A model generated the notes under the pieces. It ran no database searches and was not told the DNA's origin. It saw nothing but the letters and a program-made list of their open reading frames with translations. Both the position numbers and the translations under genes were made by a program. From assembly GCA_019321725.1 (NCBI GenBank), contig CM033113.1:12648001-12712000 (forward strand): DNA of 64,000 nucleotides. The letters are read 5' to 3'. Positions 47,790 through 59,654 of the stretch are shown piece after piece (position 1 is the stretch's first letter; each line of letters opens with the position of its first letter). The DNA is from Paulownia fortunei (lineage: Eukaryota > Streptophyta > Magnoliopsida > Lamiales > Paulowniaceae).

Positions 47790-49310
47790 CTAAATTTATG
47801 TTATCTTATGAATTATCCAAAGCTTATTTTATGAATTATATTTAGTATAACTACTATACAATTTTTTGATGGATTATTCTAAGTGTATCGTCCTGAAATT
47901 TGGTATTATTTTTTATTTGACTATACTAAATTTATCATCCTCGGCTTTTATAGTTATTTGATCCAGGATAATTTGCTAATTTATATATGCTTCATAAATA
48001 TTATGAGGGACCAAGAGCATGACCATGGAGCACAACAATTTCTATGCTTAGTAAAAGGAAAAAAAAATCAAAACAAAAGATTCTTTTGATGAAGTTGTCT
48101 AGCTACTTCATTTCAAGGGTTTTTGGCTTGCAAGAAAAAAAAAATCAAGAGAAACCAAGTTGTATCAAGATACAAGAAGTTGTCTCAATGATACTTGAGC
48201 TTACTAGTAACAAGTGTTTAAAGTTGTTCAAAACTAAACAATAATGATACAGAGAAGCTTAAGTTGTTGAAAGCTCTTTGAATATATTTTTTTATTGACT
48301 CCTGATATTTATGGTAGGCTTTAGTTAAGTACTTGATTAGGAAGACTTTTTGAAATTATCAAAATGTACTTTTGTATTGAGTGTTGTGTCTATCTTGTTT
48401 TCATTTTAGCAAAATGATTGTGGAATTTTTGTTGATACTTATTGTTTACAAAAGCACAAATGAATTGCTACACATGGACTTCAATTTTTCGTGGCTTTAG
48501 ATTTGGAATTTTTCATTACTTACTATTTATTTGTGCTTTGCAAGACAATGTAATATAATATCACATATCACCATTGTTTTTATTAAAATTATGTCACAAT
48601 TCACTTAAAGTACTTTTAAATTATCCTTTTTATTTTATTATAAATTATTACTAGTCGTATATAAAATAGTTATTATAAGTATTGTTACCATTATTCTATA
48701 TTATTATTAGTATATAAAGTTATTACTGTTGATAAGAATAATTATAATTATATTTCTTACTATTATTAATTGTAGAATAAATATAGTAAAAAAAATTAAA
48801 GATTTTAAATGCTCTAGGATCTTTGACCAAAATATGAATTTTGAACTCTTTTTAAAAAATCACAAATCCTAATAGGAGATTCTAAATATGCAGATTTTAA
48901 ATCAAAGGAATTTCAAATATATTTATTTCAAATCCTTAAAAGATTTCAGTCACTCATCAACGACTAACTTATAATTTTTGAGTTTTTGAGTAAAGGATAA
49001 ATTATAGGAACTAAAGAAAATTTCTTTTATAAAAGAAATCGAACTAATTCTTTGATTCCAGTTAATAAAAGGGATTTTAAACTAAGAAATAGACCATGAA
49101 AGCTAAAAAAGATATTTTGAGCAATTGCAAATATTTATGCAAAAAATTACTTTCTTTTCTACATAAGGGTTAAACAATCCATCGGGAGCATCTTCTTTTT
49201 CTATACTCACATTACCTGAAATTAAGTTAAACATTTCTACGTCAATTATCAAAGTTTGCAGTGAAGTTTACCAATTTTTTAAGAAAATGAAATGGTTTTA
49301 CCACTGCTCT
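47790..49310. other. AT-rich interval without a supported gene
   Basis: The ORFs at 47883-48089 and 48044-48244 are K-, F- and N-rich and have no recognisable features. The right end merges into the TPX2 promoter. Confidence 0.55.
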
Positions 49311-49372
49311 CTTATTAAATAGCTCTCTATCTTATTAAAAATACCACGGCAACGTTTTCTCCACGGTTTCTA

Positions 49373-49448
49373 GCCGTTGTCATCCCAATCACAAACATTC
49401 CAAACAGTCACCAGCTCCCCAACCTTTTCAAAAATTTCGACCGTTAGA
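49373..49448 (-). promoter_or_regulatory. MSA (MYB3R-type) elements upstream of TPX2
   Basis: The minus strand reads TCTAACGGTC at 49448-49439, a full match to the mitosis-specific activator consensus YCYAACGGYY. A second AACGG core (ACAACGGCTA) lies at 49380-49371. MSA elements bind three-repeat MYB factors and drive G2/M transcription. They lie 170-250 bases upstream of the TPX2 ATG, as expected for a spindle gene. Confidence 0.7.
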
Positions 49449-49619
49449 CAAAATCCGAACGTTAATATCCCTCTCTCCCTTCATTCTCACTCTACCCATT
49501 CTTGCAGGATCATAACTTTGCGCTCTTTTCCCCTTTATTATCAATACTTTCCTTTACTCTATTCTCTTTCTTGCCCACGCTCGACAATTACGGGAATAGT
49601 TGTTCCTTTCTTCAATTGA

Positions 49620-52600
49620 ATGGCGGCGTTGGATGAGTCTTCGGGTAATTTGTTCATGATCGACGAAGCATATGAGTTCTCGGCGCCCCGATTTTACGAT
49701 TTCATGTGCGGGGAGACTGATGAAGATGTTCGTAAGGCGGAGCTCTGGTTCGAGGATGCCCGCTCCTATGCCCCTTCTCGTGCGTTTGCTCCCCTTTTTT
49801 CCTTATCTGCTAATTGTTTTTCTGTTTTTTCAATTTTATTGTAATTTAGATCGTGGGTCTTGAGTTTCCCTTCTCGTGCGTCTACTTCCCCTTTTTCCTA
49901 ATCTGCTAATTGTTTTTTTTTTTTTTTCAATTTTATTGTAATTTAGATCGTGGGTCTTGAGTTTCTTGGAGTTCTCAACTTGTATGCCGATTCTTCGACT
50001 CAGGCAATTCTGGGTAGTTGAATTTTTTGAATTCTCTTCTACTAATATGATGATATGGAGATTTTCCTGCATTATTATTAATAAGATAATCGTGATTAAA
50101 ATCCTGGGGGTTTGTGAATTCTTTGATTTCCTTAAATTAACATGTGAGTTTGAGAACTTTGAACTCTTGAGTAGTGGGGAATTTTGGTTTCCCAGGAAAA
50201 CGATATCCTGCATTATCTGTGTTTCTGTTCAGGGAATCTCAGACAGTAGATGTTCTGCAATGTACCGAGTGTTTTTTTGACTATACAATTGAGAACAACA
50301 CTCGTTCAGTGGGATTCGTCTGATTCTTTAGGTTCTTGGTTCTCTTGGAATCTAAAGTTCTTGTGATATCTTTTCTTGTTTTTTTCCCCACTTGGATCTT
50401 TAAAACATGTTCTACTGCATATTTGTGCTTTTTAAGTTTATTTTTATTTTAGGATATCAAGAATGCAAAAATTTGGGTTAGTCTAGGAGATGCTCTGATT
50501 TTCACTCCTCGATGAGCTTTGTTTTGGATGACTGTATACACCCCTTCTAATGTCTATCTGGCCTGGCTTTGACAATTCACGACTAGAAATGAAGTATAAC
50601 TTTTGAATGATGTTCAAGAATGCTGATTTTGATCCGTAAAGTTTTCAATCTTGTTTTTTCTTATCTTTCTTAGAGATCATTTGAATGGAAATCCTTTATC
50701 ATTTTCATTTGAGTGGAGTTAGTCTCAAATGAAATTCACTTTCATGTGAAGTCCCCAATTTCAGCCTATCAACTTTACAAAAATTAATTGCTTGCATCTC
50801 AGTTGCCCTCTTACTTGTGAATAATTGCCTTTGGTTAGTCTAGGAGATGCTCTGATTTTCACTCCTCGATGAGCTTTGTTTTAATTGCTATTTTGCTAAT
50901 TGTTTGTGTTAATTTGTTGTTTCCAATGAGGAAAAAATGGCTGTCATGAAAATCTAAAGTCATAGAAGTACTATTTCATACTTGCTCATGGCAATTAAGA
51001 TACAAGTGTGCTTATAGTATGATTTGAAAATTGGATGAGGGAAGAGAATAATGTTGTCAGATGGAAATTAATATTGCCCTTTTTTCAGTGTTTTATCGTG
51101 TCCCATCTGGTTTGAATTGAGGATTCAGGTTTAGCCATTTTTTGTTTGCAGCATTTATGCCTAGAATTAAGTCTAGCAGAGCAGTTCAACATCAAATTCT
51201 TTGCAATTTCGGTGAAGACGAGCAAATGCACAAGGTGAAATTTTCTATTCATACTTCCACTTTTTTAGATCGATTTTACAAATTGTGGATGGCTATGTGA
51301 CGGATGGGCAAAATGTTGCTACTTGTCACAGGCACTGGAATCATCAGAAAAAGCACCTACTGCATCAAATTCTGCTGAGGAATCAGCACCAAAATCCCCA
51401 AGTCCAACGATGTTAGTATCTTCGCATTTTAAAAGACTTCAGTTAGGATTCTTTGTTTGTTCGCTGCTATATCCTATTTTTTTTGGAGAAGATGACTTAA
51501 TACTCCTATGTATTACAGACTTCAAGCAGAGGTCATTTCAGCTGAAACTACTGAAGAAGTTAGAACATATATCAGGCCTCAGTCAGATCTCACTCCAGCT
51601 GAAACTATGGAAAATGTTAGTACAAACATTTTGAATGGGGTACATTACTTCTTCCTGTTTGACACTGTAAGAGTTTTTGCTCTAATTCCTGTTTCTTATG
51701 ATACTTACAACAAATGCAGAATTCTGAAATTGAGAAGACATTAGATGCTAGAAGCACATGCTCTACGGAAAATGGAAAGTATGTTTTTTTTCTTGCAAAA
51801 TCCTCTTCATTTTTTGATACCTGTTGCTAGTAATGAGAAATAAGTTTGTTACATTGTCTGAAAATTGCTGGTCGTGATTTCAGCCTTGTAGCAAGCAAGG
51901 CCTCCTCCTCTTCTCTACCTATGGAACCTGTCCAAGGTTAGTCACCTTTTTCTCCTTGAATTTGCAAAGGAGATATCTTTTTTCTCGCATTGGATCTAAA
52001 GTAAGTTGTATTAGGGCCAGAAGTTTGCTGCACCCCAGCACCGCAGAAGCAGACTGAAAACAAGAGGGTTCAGACAGCCAAAAAGATAGCTAGTATGCTT
52101 AGAAATCCTTCAGCAATTAATTCAAAGAAGCAGTTGCCAAAATCACAAGTCAAAAGCACTAAACCAGCTAGTGTTAGAAGGTAGGTTAACAGATACTGCA
52201 AATTGCCACCCTGTTACTCTTGTAACTTATTTTAGATCCTTCTCTTATCCCTAGTTAATACTTCATGTGCTAAGACTTATACTTCCTCAGAGACACAAAT
52301 GCTAAGAACATTGTTGGAACTCCCAACTTTGCCCATGAAAACCATGCCATAAAGAGGCAAAAACTGGAAGGTGGAAAATCCCGACAGGTGGATATTCTTA
52401 TATGTTCATAATTCTTCATCATATTTCTTTTTTGGATAATATCTTCTTCATAATAATATATATAATGGCTTCTGAATTTGTATCTGTAACATTGTTTTTA
52501 ACCCTCTCTGTTTTCAGATTCTTACAATTAATAAACCTTCAAATCTGCCTCACAAAACAAGGTCTGGCATCATCAGCAACAGTTCCAACTTCTGCTCTTC

Positions 52601-55357
52601 AACTGCTAAAACTTGTAAAGAAGACAGAAAGGTAGACTTCTGTAATATCTCAAGTGCAAAATTTCACTTTTCACTTAACATTATTAGGATGCTTACTCAT
52701 TATTCATTGTGAAGATGTATGTTCGAGAACCAGCAGCACCATTTGTTTCTATGGCAGAAATGATGAGGAAGTTCCAATCAGGGACAAGAGAGGTGTCTTT
52801 GCCTCGCAGCAGTTCTCTTTCACAGGTAACCAATTGCTATCTAGTTTTTTCCTCTTATGATAAAATGGTGTGTACCACTTCCATTTATCATGTTGGTTGC
52901 ATGCTTATCTCTTATTCTTAATAAAAACATTCAGAGCGATGCTGCTGGAAAAATGCAGAGGAAGGCTAAGCTTACACTGACAAGGCCCAAAACACCTGAA
53001 TTTGAAACATCTCAGCGGGTGCGTTCTGTTAAAATTAAAAGTTCAGCTGAATTGGAGGAAGAGATAATGGCTAAAATTCCTAAGTTTAAGGCCCGCCCAT
53101 TAAACAAAAAGGTAGACATTTATCAATCTACTACAGAGTCTTTCCCGTTAAATTTAGGACGTGTAAGTTCATTCTTTAAAATGTTTTGTCTGATCACAGA
53201 TTTTTGAGGCCCCAACTTTACCACCATTGCCAAGAAGTACACCCCAGCCTCCAGAATTTAAGGTAAATACGTCACTTGCTAGTGGAAGTTTTAAAACCAA
53301 GTATTCACATGATAGAAAAATATCTTGACTTGGACAGGAATTCCATTTGGAAACAATGTCAAGGGCCAATCAGAATGCAGAAACATCTACTGTGGCCTCA
53401 ACAGAATCTACAGAGGTACAGGTACTGTTGAATATTTTTGAGGTCTCAAGAAAATGTTTATCAATGATTTACTTTATATTCATTACTCTCTGTAACGAAC
53501 AGAACTCATCATTTCTGGTTATTGCAGAGCCATCAGTGGAAACCTCACCTTACAGCACCAAAATCACCTCTTCTTAAAACGTCTCTCCGAGCACGTCCTC
53601 CTAGGATCAAAAGTTCTGAGGAACTAGAAAAAGAGGAACTTGAAAATATTCCACAGTTCAAGGCAAGACCATTAAATAGAAAGGTAAGTCCCTTCCACCA
53701 CCTTCTCATGACAATTTTTACTTAGAAGCTTGTTTTCACTTTACTCTAATATACTGTTTTTCTATTGTGCAGATATTCGAGAGTAAAGGGGACATGGGCA
53801 TATTCTGCAACATGAAGAAGCAGGTCACCGTACCTCAGGAATTTAACTTTGCCATAGATAAAAGAATCCCACCACCAACAGCTGTTGTAGATCTATTTGA
53901 TAAGGTAATAGAACTGGATTTTCGGTCTCCTTATATACTGGATTTGTCTAGTTTATTATTTAACTAAATTAAATTTTCTTCTTTCCCTCCTACTTTCAGC
54001 TTTCAATAAGTTCAGAACCTCACCAGGAGAAGCCTCTTCCTAGAAATACTACACCAAACCCATTCCATCTCCACACTGAGGTATGAACATTTTCTCCACA
54101 TATTGATGATTTAATCCAGTTCATTGTCTGTTTTATTTGGATTCATGCTTTTCCTTTGTGTCCTCAGGAAAGAGGGGCAGAGAAAGAGAAAAGGATGGCT
54201 GAGGAACTCTTGCTGAAACAGTTTGAAGAGGAGAGAGCTAGGATACCGAAAGCTCATCCATATCCTTACACAACTGATTATCCTGTGGTGTGTATATCCT
54301 CTTTGTTTTTACATTTCATTTGTAGATTGGACTACTTTGATTGGTATTTTACATTTAACTCTCTTGTGCAGATTCCACCAAAGCCAGAGCCAAAGCCACG
54401 CACTAAACCAGAACCTTTTCAATTGGAAAGTTTGTTGAGGCATGAAGAGGAGATGCAGAGAGAAATGGAAGACAAGAGGAGGATGGAGATGGCAGAAGCT
54501 GAGAGGAGAAAATTTAAAGCCCAGCCTATCTTGAAAGAGTATGACCCTGATGACAGACACAATGAATACATATCTGTTTTCGCTTTTCGATTTTATGTTT
54601 GGGATTGCTGTTAAAGTTACTCATTGATTTGGAAATAACTTGTAATCTTTTGATATCAGGGACCCTATTCCAGTTCCTGAGAAAGCACGAAAGCCCTTGA
54701 CAGAAGTTCAGGAATTCAATCTACATGTGAACCACCGGGCTGTTGACAGAGCAGAATTTGATAAGAAGGTTATCTTTTCCTCTTACTTTCCTTCCACGGA
54801 GTTCAGATATTCACGAAATATGCACTAGTTCTCCTTTTTTTACTTTGAAATTGTGGTTTCAAAATTCTTACGAAGGGTCGTTTCCCAGATTAAGGTGAAA
54901 GAAATGGTTTACAAGAGATATAGAGAGGAGGCAGAATCTGCAAAGATGGTTAGCACATAAAACACGTGCTATTCATTTAAAGTTAGTAAGGTTCAAGAAC
55001 ATGATTTGACACTGGAATTCTTATTCTCTGTTGTATTGCAGATGGAGGAGGAGAAGGCTTTGAAACAGTTGCGAAGGACCTTAGTTCCTCATGCAAGACC
55101 GGTGCCTAATTTTGAACATCCTTTCTTACCACAGAAGTATGTCTAAAATTCATTATTTTTGCATTAGTCTATTTATGCAGCGCGGGCTGTTCTCTGATAC
55201 CATGCTTTGCATCATCTTTTTGGAACGAAACAGGTCTGCTAAAGAAGTTACGAAAGCCAAGTCCCCAAAACTGCGTGTCAATCGTAGGAAAGAGAAGCGA
55301 AGAGTAGTGTGTCCCGTAGGAACAGCTTCCAGTGCGACCGCCTGTCATATGAGGTGA
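49620..55357 (+). CDS. TPX2: TPX2, targeting protein for Xklp2 (spindle assembly factor)
   Basis: TPX2 nucleates spindle microtubules and activates Aurora kinase. I placed 22 exons with GT-AG borders and consistent phases: 49620-49779, 51152-51234, 51332-51411, 51519-51639, 51720-51778, 51884-51936, 52015-52180, 52291-52387, 52518-52631, 52715-52825, 52935-53111, 53200-53262, 53338-53415 (or -53421), 53528-53683, 53773-53904, 54000-54080, 54168-54287, 54372-54538, 54660-54768, 54889-54948, 55042-55136, 55234-55357. They sum to 801 codons plus stop. The N-terminal YEFSAPRFYDF (17-27) resembles the Aurora-binding motif. A module K-I-x-K-F-K-A-R-P-L-N-(K/R)-K occurs twice (about 385-430 and 475-540), the second followed by VPQEFNFAIDKRIPPP. 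A charged coiled coil spans about 580-660. The C-terminal TPX2 domain holds LTEVQEFNLHVNHRAVDRAE. The tail is basic. No stop or frameshift was found, so it is likely functional. Confidence 0.95.
49769..49960 (+). repeat. 96-bp tandem duplication spanning the first TPX2 5' splice site
   Basis: A unit from 'CCCTTCTCGTGCGT' to 'GATCGTGGGTCTTGAGTTT' occurs twice in tandem, at about 49772-49867 and 49868-49960. The last bases of exon 1 and the donor (49779/49780) are thus repeated at 49875/49876. Use of the second donor would bring in an in-frame TAA near 49844. Confidence 0.85.
50476..50525 (+). repeat. 50-bp identical direct repeat in TPX2 intron 1, first copy
   Basis: The sequence GGTTAGTCTAGGAGATGCTC to CGATGAGCTTTGTTTT recurs without mismatch at 50833-50882, 357 bases further on. 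Confidence 0.9.
50833..50882 (+). repeat. 50-bp identical direct repeat in TPX2 intron 1, second copy
   Basis: Exact second copy of the segment at 50476-50525. The intervening 300 bases are not duplicated. Confidence 0.9.
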
Positions 55358-56346
55358 TTTTCATGCAATGGTGGTAGTGTGCTGATCAGTGGAGGATGTT
55401 GTATGGTTCAAGTACTCTTGAACAACGTGTGGACAATGGGCTGTTGCTAGAGTTCTACGTTCCTGTTACCTCAGTCCATTTTTCTATAAAACAATTCGGT
55501 ATTGTTTGTAATGCAAATATGTTGAAGCAATTGAAGCTATAAAATATAGAAGTATTTTTATTTTCTATTGAAAACCAGCCCAACTTTTGAGAACTTACCA
55601 GTTAAAAAATCGATCTATTTTCTGTATACTGTACAATCCATTTGTCCCCTCCCCCAAAAAAGAACTTTACAATCCTGTCAGCCCAAAACAGAGAAGGAAA
55701 AGGGAAAATAACTGTATAATTCCATCTTTTCCTAACATAATTCAAATCCCTGGTCGGTGTAATAATGATATATAAATTCGGAGCCAAACACCATTCATCA
55801 TGTTCAAGCTTAATCATAAAAGAAAAAAGCTACAGTATAACTATAATCCATAAATTAATTGCATGGTGTATGAATACATAAATTAATCGCATTAAAATGT
55901 GTTCTCGACAAAATGCTTTGGTCTGCTCAAAATTAAAGTAGCTAGAAGAGTACTAACAATCTCTTTTCCAGGAATGCTAAACGATACAATTTAACCAGTT
56001 TTTTTCTAATGAGTTCCTTTCTTGTTGCAAAGGTGGTGAGCAACATTCTCTGCGGAAGCAAGACAGTGCAGTCATAACTAATTTGATCAGGATTTCAGAA
56101 ATCAGTGTTCTTGGTTTTAGACATGAAAACATTACATGGAACATCAAATAACATTTAAAAGCATGTCATAACTAATTTGAACAAACCATATTTTATTGAG
56201 AAGTGAATTTCCAAAGAAGAACTTGTAGAACAAACAAAATCGAGACCAGAGTTGGAAATAAGATCTAAACTCAACCAGTGTCCATGGTAGAAGTGCAATT
56301 GATTTGAACTACTCGAAGAAAATTTAGACAACTTGAGGCGGGGACG
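55358..56346. other. Interval between TPX2 and the RING1 pseudogene
   Basis: This holds the likely TPX2 3' UTR up to about 55560 and, further on, unassigned sequence. The two genes converge here (plus and minus strands). I see no other gene. Confidence 0.55.
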
Positions 56347-57827
56347 TCAAACAGCCATGGATTGGGAACTGTTGGAACTGGATGTTCTGTGATCCTTCAC
56401 CCATATCATTTCATCACCTTGCTCAACTGTTGCAATCACTGGAGCAGCATGCTGCATTTAAAATTTGAGGATAAGAACCAACCACAAATGGAACATACAG
56501 CAGAACATGTAAAACTAACTACTTTACTACCATCTTGTTGTAGGCTTCTCTGTATAGGAAGCCATAAGCCAGAACAACCGATTATCCAAAATAAAAGATG
56601 CGTTTTTAACAAGTTTTTAGGCAGATCACACAAATTCGTACCAGTAGTATACTCACAAACTTTGCAGCCAGTGAAGTACCATTGGTTTAAACTTGGTATT
56701 CTTTGTTTGTCACGAGAAATGAGGAGTGAGATATCTATTTGAAACGAAAAACTATATAAGAAGGAAGGCCTAGACCAGGTGATTGCATAACAGATGCGAC
56801 ACAGAACTACAAGATGATATTCTAGCAGCACTATGGAATTCCAGAGATGACTGTTACAGACATGTGGTTCTATAGTGCCTTGTGGTTCTTGTTTCTCAGC
56901 ATTTGCTAGATGATCAGCTAGTTTTTGTATTCGGTTGCTTCGGGTTACTTTGGTAGAATTCGCACTACCATGTTCAAGTATAGCTTCAAAATCTTCCACA
57001 TCAATAACTGTATGAAGAGTGTGGACAGGAGGAGGTCCCCCACATCTCCTCTGACTGACCTCAGGTTGATACTCATTGATTAAAAGATTTCTAGCTTTAT
57101 CGACTTCACCATGATTCTTATTGGAATCATCAAATATAACGTTCTAGTTGTTCCTCGTCCTTGAATAAGAATTACGACAATTGCAAGGCATTCTTGATGA
57201 AGAAGTAGCTGCGGTATCCCTACCACTTTTGATGAGGAAACCACCTTATATTTCAAGATAACAATTCATCTCTGAAATTGCAGACAACTGGATGCTTCAA
57301 GCCAAGCAAGATGAGATGGGACCTATTCATCAGAGATGCAGACTTACTATAAACCAACACAATTAGAAACATCCAAGACAAGTATATGTATACATATTTT
57401 ACTAACCTGCTCGTTGTGCATCCTCTGTCAATCATGAAGAGTCAATTCCTTACAAGGTACTTAAAAACAACCAGTCAGAATTTCATGCAAAAAAGAGAGA
57501 GGGATAACTCCTCTTAATACTTGTCTACTTTTATGTATACCGAGCTAACATAAGAATAAAAGTCTGGATCATCTCTCGAGGAACTTGGACTTGCACAGTG
57601 CATGCAGCAAGCAGGACACTCATTATTCCCACAAACGGGCTCCACCATTTAGCCAAAAATAAATGTTGGTATGTGGAGGTCATATATAAATTGCTTGATT
57701 GGCCAGAGAGCATCAGATACTGTAAAAATCATGTGAATAGCATACCCCAGTCTCATTGATTTGTCAATGCATTCCGTGCAAAAGTGCTGTAAGCATCCCA
57801 TCACAGTCCGAGTTTTCTTGATGATGC
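56347..57827 (-). pseudogene. RING1-type (Polycomb RING finger E3) pseudogene
   Basis: RING1 proteins are E3 ligases of Polycomb complex 1. Pieces in order on the minus strand: 57827-57746 (IIKKTRTVMGCLQHFCTECI, acceptor and donor intact), 57628-about 57530 (NNECPACCMHCASPSSSRDD), about 57250-56880 (an acidic linker, then QRRCGGPPP and KVTRSNRIQKLADHL), about 56740-56650 (ISLLISRDKQRIPSLNQ), and a possible last exon 56451-56347. Damage: the acceptor before NNECPAC reads GG instead of AG; the RING His of C-x-H-x2-C is Gln; the second exon runs into a stop after KVDKY; and a TAG interrupts RTRNN/NVIFDD. The exons with CPICL should lie upstream, but a Copia element starts at 58174. The identity is by pattern. 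Confidence 0.75.
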
Positions 57828-58173
57828 CTGTTTATACAAAAGCTACAATCAAAATACAATTCGTATTCTACAAAGATGATGAGCAAAATTTTCGATGGAA
57901 CACACTTCTGGATTCATCATTTTTTGAAGCAAAAAGAAATAAAAAATACCACTATTACACTACTTTGTCTTAGATCAGTTTTGGGAAAGAACCAAAATGC
58001 AATGAAATCTTAAAGAAACTGATTCTTCACAAGTCACTAAGAAGTCCACTCGTCCTTAGTAACAAACATGATAATGCATCCCTGATTTAGTAATATAGAG
58101 AACAAGCTCAAGACAGGCCTGCATTTGAAAGTTACATGAAATATGAAATCATGACTAATGACACAGAGATAAG

Positions 58174-58796
58174 TGTTGAAAGTGACTTGAATTATTTTTT
58201 TAATGCACAAGTGTAAGAAATTAAGATGGCCACGATAGTGAATTGATCATAGTGCATTAATCATGGTGCACTAATTATGGTGCATTAAACATGATTAAAT
58301 GCAAGTGATTTTTCCACTATGACGACTTTTATTTGCATGGTTATAAATAAGCTATATCAATACTTCTACAAGTAGCATCAATCAAGGGCAGCACAATTTT
58401 TTCTTTCAGCCGAGGAAAGTGTTAAAGGAGACTACTTCTCTCTACCTATAAATAGAATCACAATTTTCTTCATTTAACATACAACTGAAGGTAGAAAATT
58501 GTAGAGAAATTGAGAGAGTTAAATTGAGAGTTGGGAAACACTTGAGAGATAATTCTATTGAGTAAATAGTGAGATTATTCTCTTGGGTGTTGGATTTAAT
58601 TAGAGATCACTTTCTCTAATTGTTATAAACTCTCAATTGTCTTTTTCTATTATAGTGGAATCACTCCCCCACCCGTGGACGTAGGCTTGTTATTAGCCAA
58701 ACCACATAAACACTTGTTTTATTTTAATTTATGTTCATCATTTTATTGTCGTCTATTTACATGAATGTATCATTTGATGTAGGTGCCAGCCTAACA
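58174..58796 (+). repeat. 5' LTR of Copia copy 4
   Basis: 623 bp from TGTTGAAAGTGACTTG to GCCTAACA. It holds a TATAAATA box (58447-58454) and three to four tandem 16-base motifs of the form 'TCATRGTGCAYTAA' (about 58243-58292). It differs from the 3' LTR at roughly one base in ten by eye. Confidence 0.9.
58447..58454 (+). promoter_or_regulatory. TATA box in the Copia copy 4 LTR
   Basis: TATAAATA follows CTACC and is conserved in the 3' LTR at 63027-63034. It marks the likely U3/R promoter of the element. Confidence 0.65.
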
Positions 58797-58799
58797 AAC

Positions 58800-58811
58800 T
58801 AGTATCAGAGC
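58800..58811 (+). other. Copia copy 4 primer-binding site
   Basis: TAGTATCAGAGC lies three bases after the LTR, one mismatch from TGGTATCAGAGC, the initiator tRNA-Met site. Confidence 0.85.
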
Positions 58812-58853
58812 GTTGGTTGGTACATTGATTTTCTAATTTCTTGATAAGTCAAG

Positions 58854-59590
58854 ATGTCGACGACTAAATTTGATGTTGAGAAGTTTGATCGAAAGATTAA
58901 CTTCACATTGTGGCAAGTAAGGATGCGTGCCATTCTTGTTCAGAATGGAGTCCAGAAGGGATTGTTAGGTGTAAGACCTGCTGATATGATAGAGAACAAG
59001 TGGGAGGAGATTAATGAAAAGGCCCGTTCGGCTATCTAGTTATCCTTGGAAAATGAAGTTTTGCGTAAGGTTATCTCTAAGAAGACCACAAAGGCATTGT
59101 GGGATAAGATGGAGTCTCTCTATCTGAAAAAGACCCTCACCAATAAGTTGCACAAGAAATAATGTCTATATTCATTGTGAAAGAGTGAAGGTACATCTCT
59201 CAGTCTCATATTGATGTGTTTGAGTCTATTATTATGGATTTACAAAATCTTGATGTGACAATAGATAACGAAGATAAGGCCTTGTTATTGCTATGATCAT
59301 TACCCTCTTCATATAGACATTTTAGAGAAACTATGTTGTATAGAAAAGATATTATTTCTCTAAAGGATGTTAAATCTACTTTGGAAAAAGAAAAGATTGA
59401 TCATGATATCATTGGGCAAAAGAAAGATCTAAATAAAAGAGATCGAGCAGAGGTAGGCCAAAATCAAGATCAAAATTCAAAAATAAAATTGTGTGTTGGA
59501 ATTATAAAGAACCCGGACATGTTCGTAAAAATTGTGACCGATTGCAGAAAAAGAATACTGCACTTGACAAAAGTGAAAGATCTAGCGAGG
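58854..59590 (+). pseudogene. Copia gag (UBN2) with zinc knuckle, broken (copy 4)
   Basis: It starts with an ATG at 58854: MSTTKFDVEKFDRKINFTLW, then ILVQNGVQKGLLG. It is stopped at 59037 after KARSAI, and the frame continues beyond as LENEVLRKVISKKTTKALWD and KMESLYLKKTLTNKLHKK. Later frames give ALLLL-type and FRETMLYRKDIISLKDVKST pieces. The knuckle near 59491 reads CWNYKEPGHVRKNCDR, where the second Cys is Tyr. Confidence 0.85.
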
Positions 59591-59654
59591 CTAGTGTTGC
59601 TGAAGACAAAGATGGTATTGATGTTCTCTTTGTGATAGAGGATCGTGCTAGATC

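Noticed and set aside
52402..54614. Many short plus-strand ORFs within 49.6-55.4 kb
   Set aside because: Those in frame with TPX2 are exons extended into introns; the others are shadows in wrong frames.
56362..56742. 126-codon plus-strand ORF
   Set aside because: It is antisense to the RING1-like exons, which have family motifs and splice signals on the minus strand.
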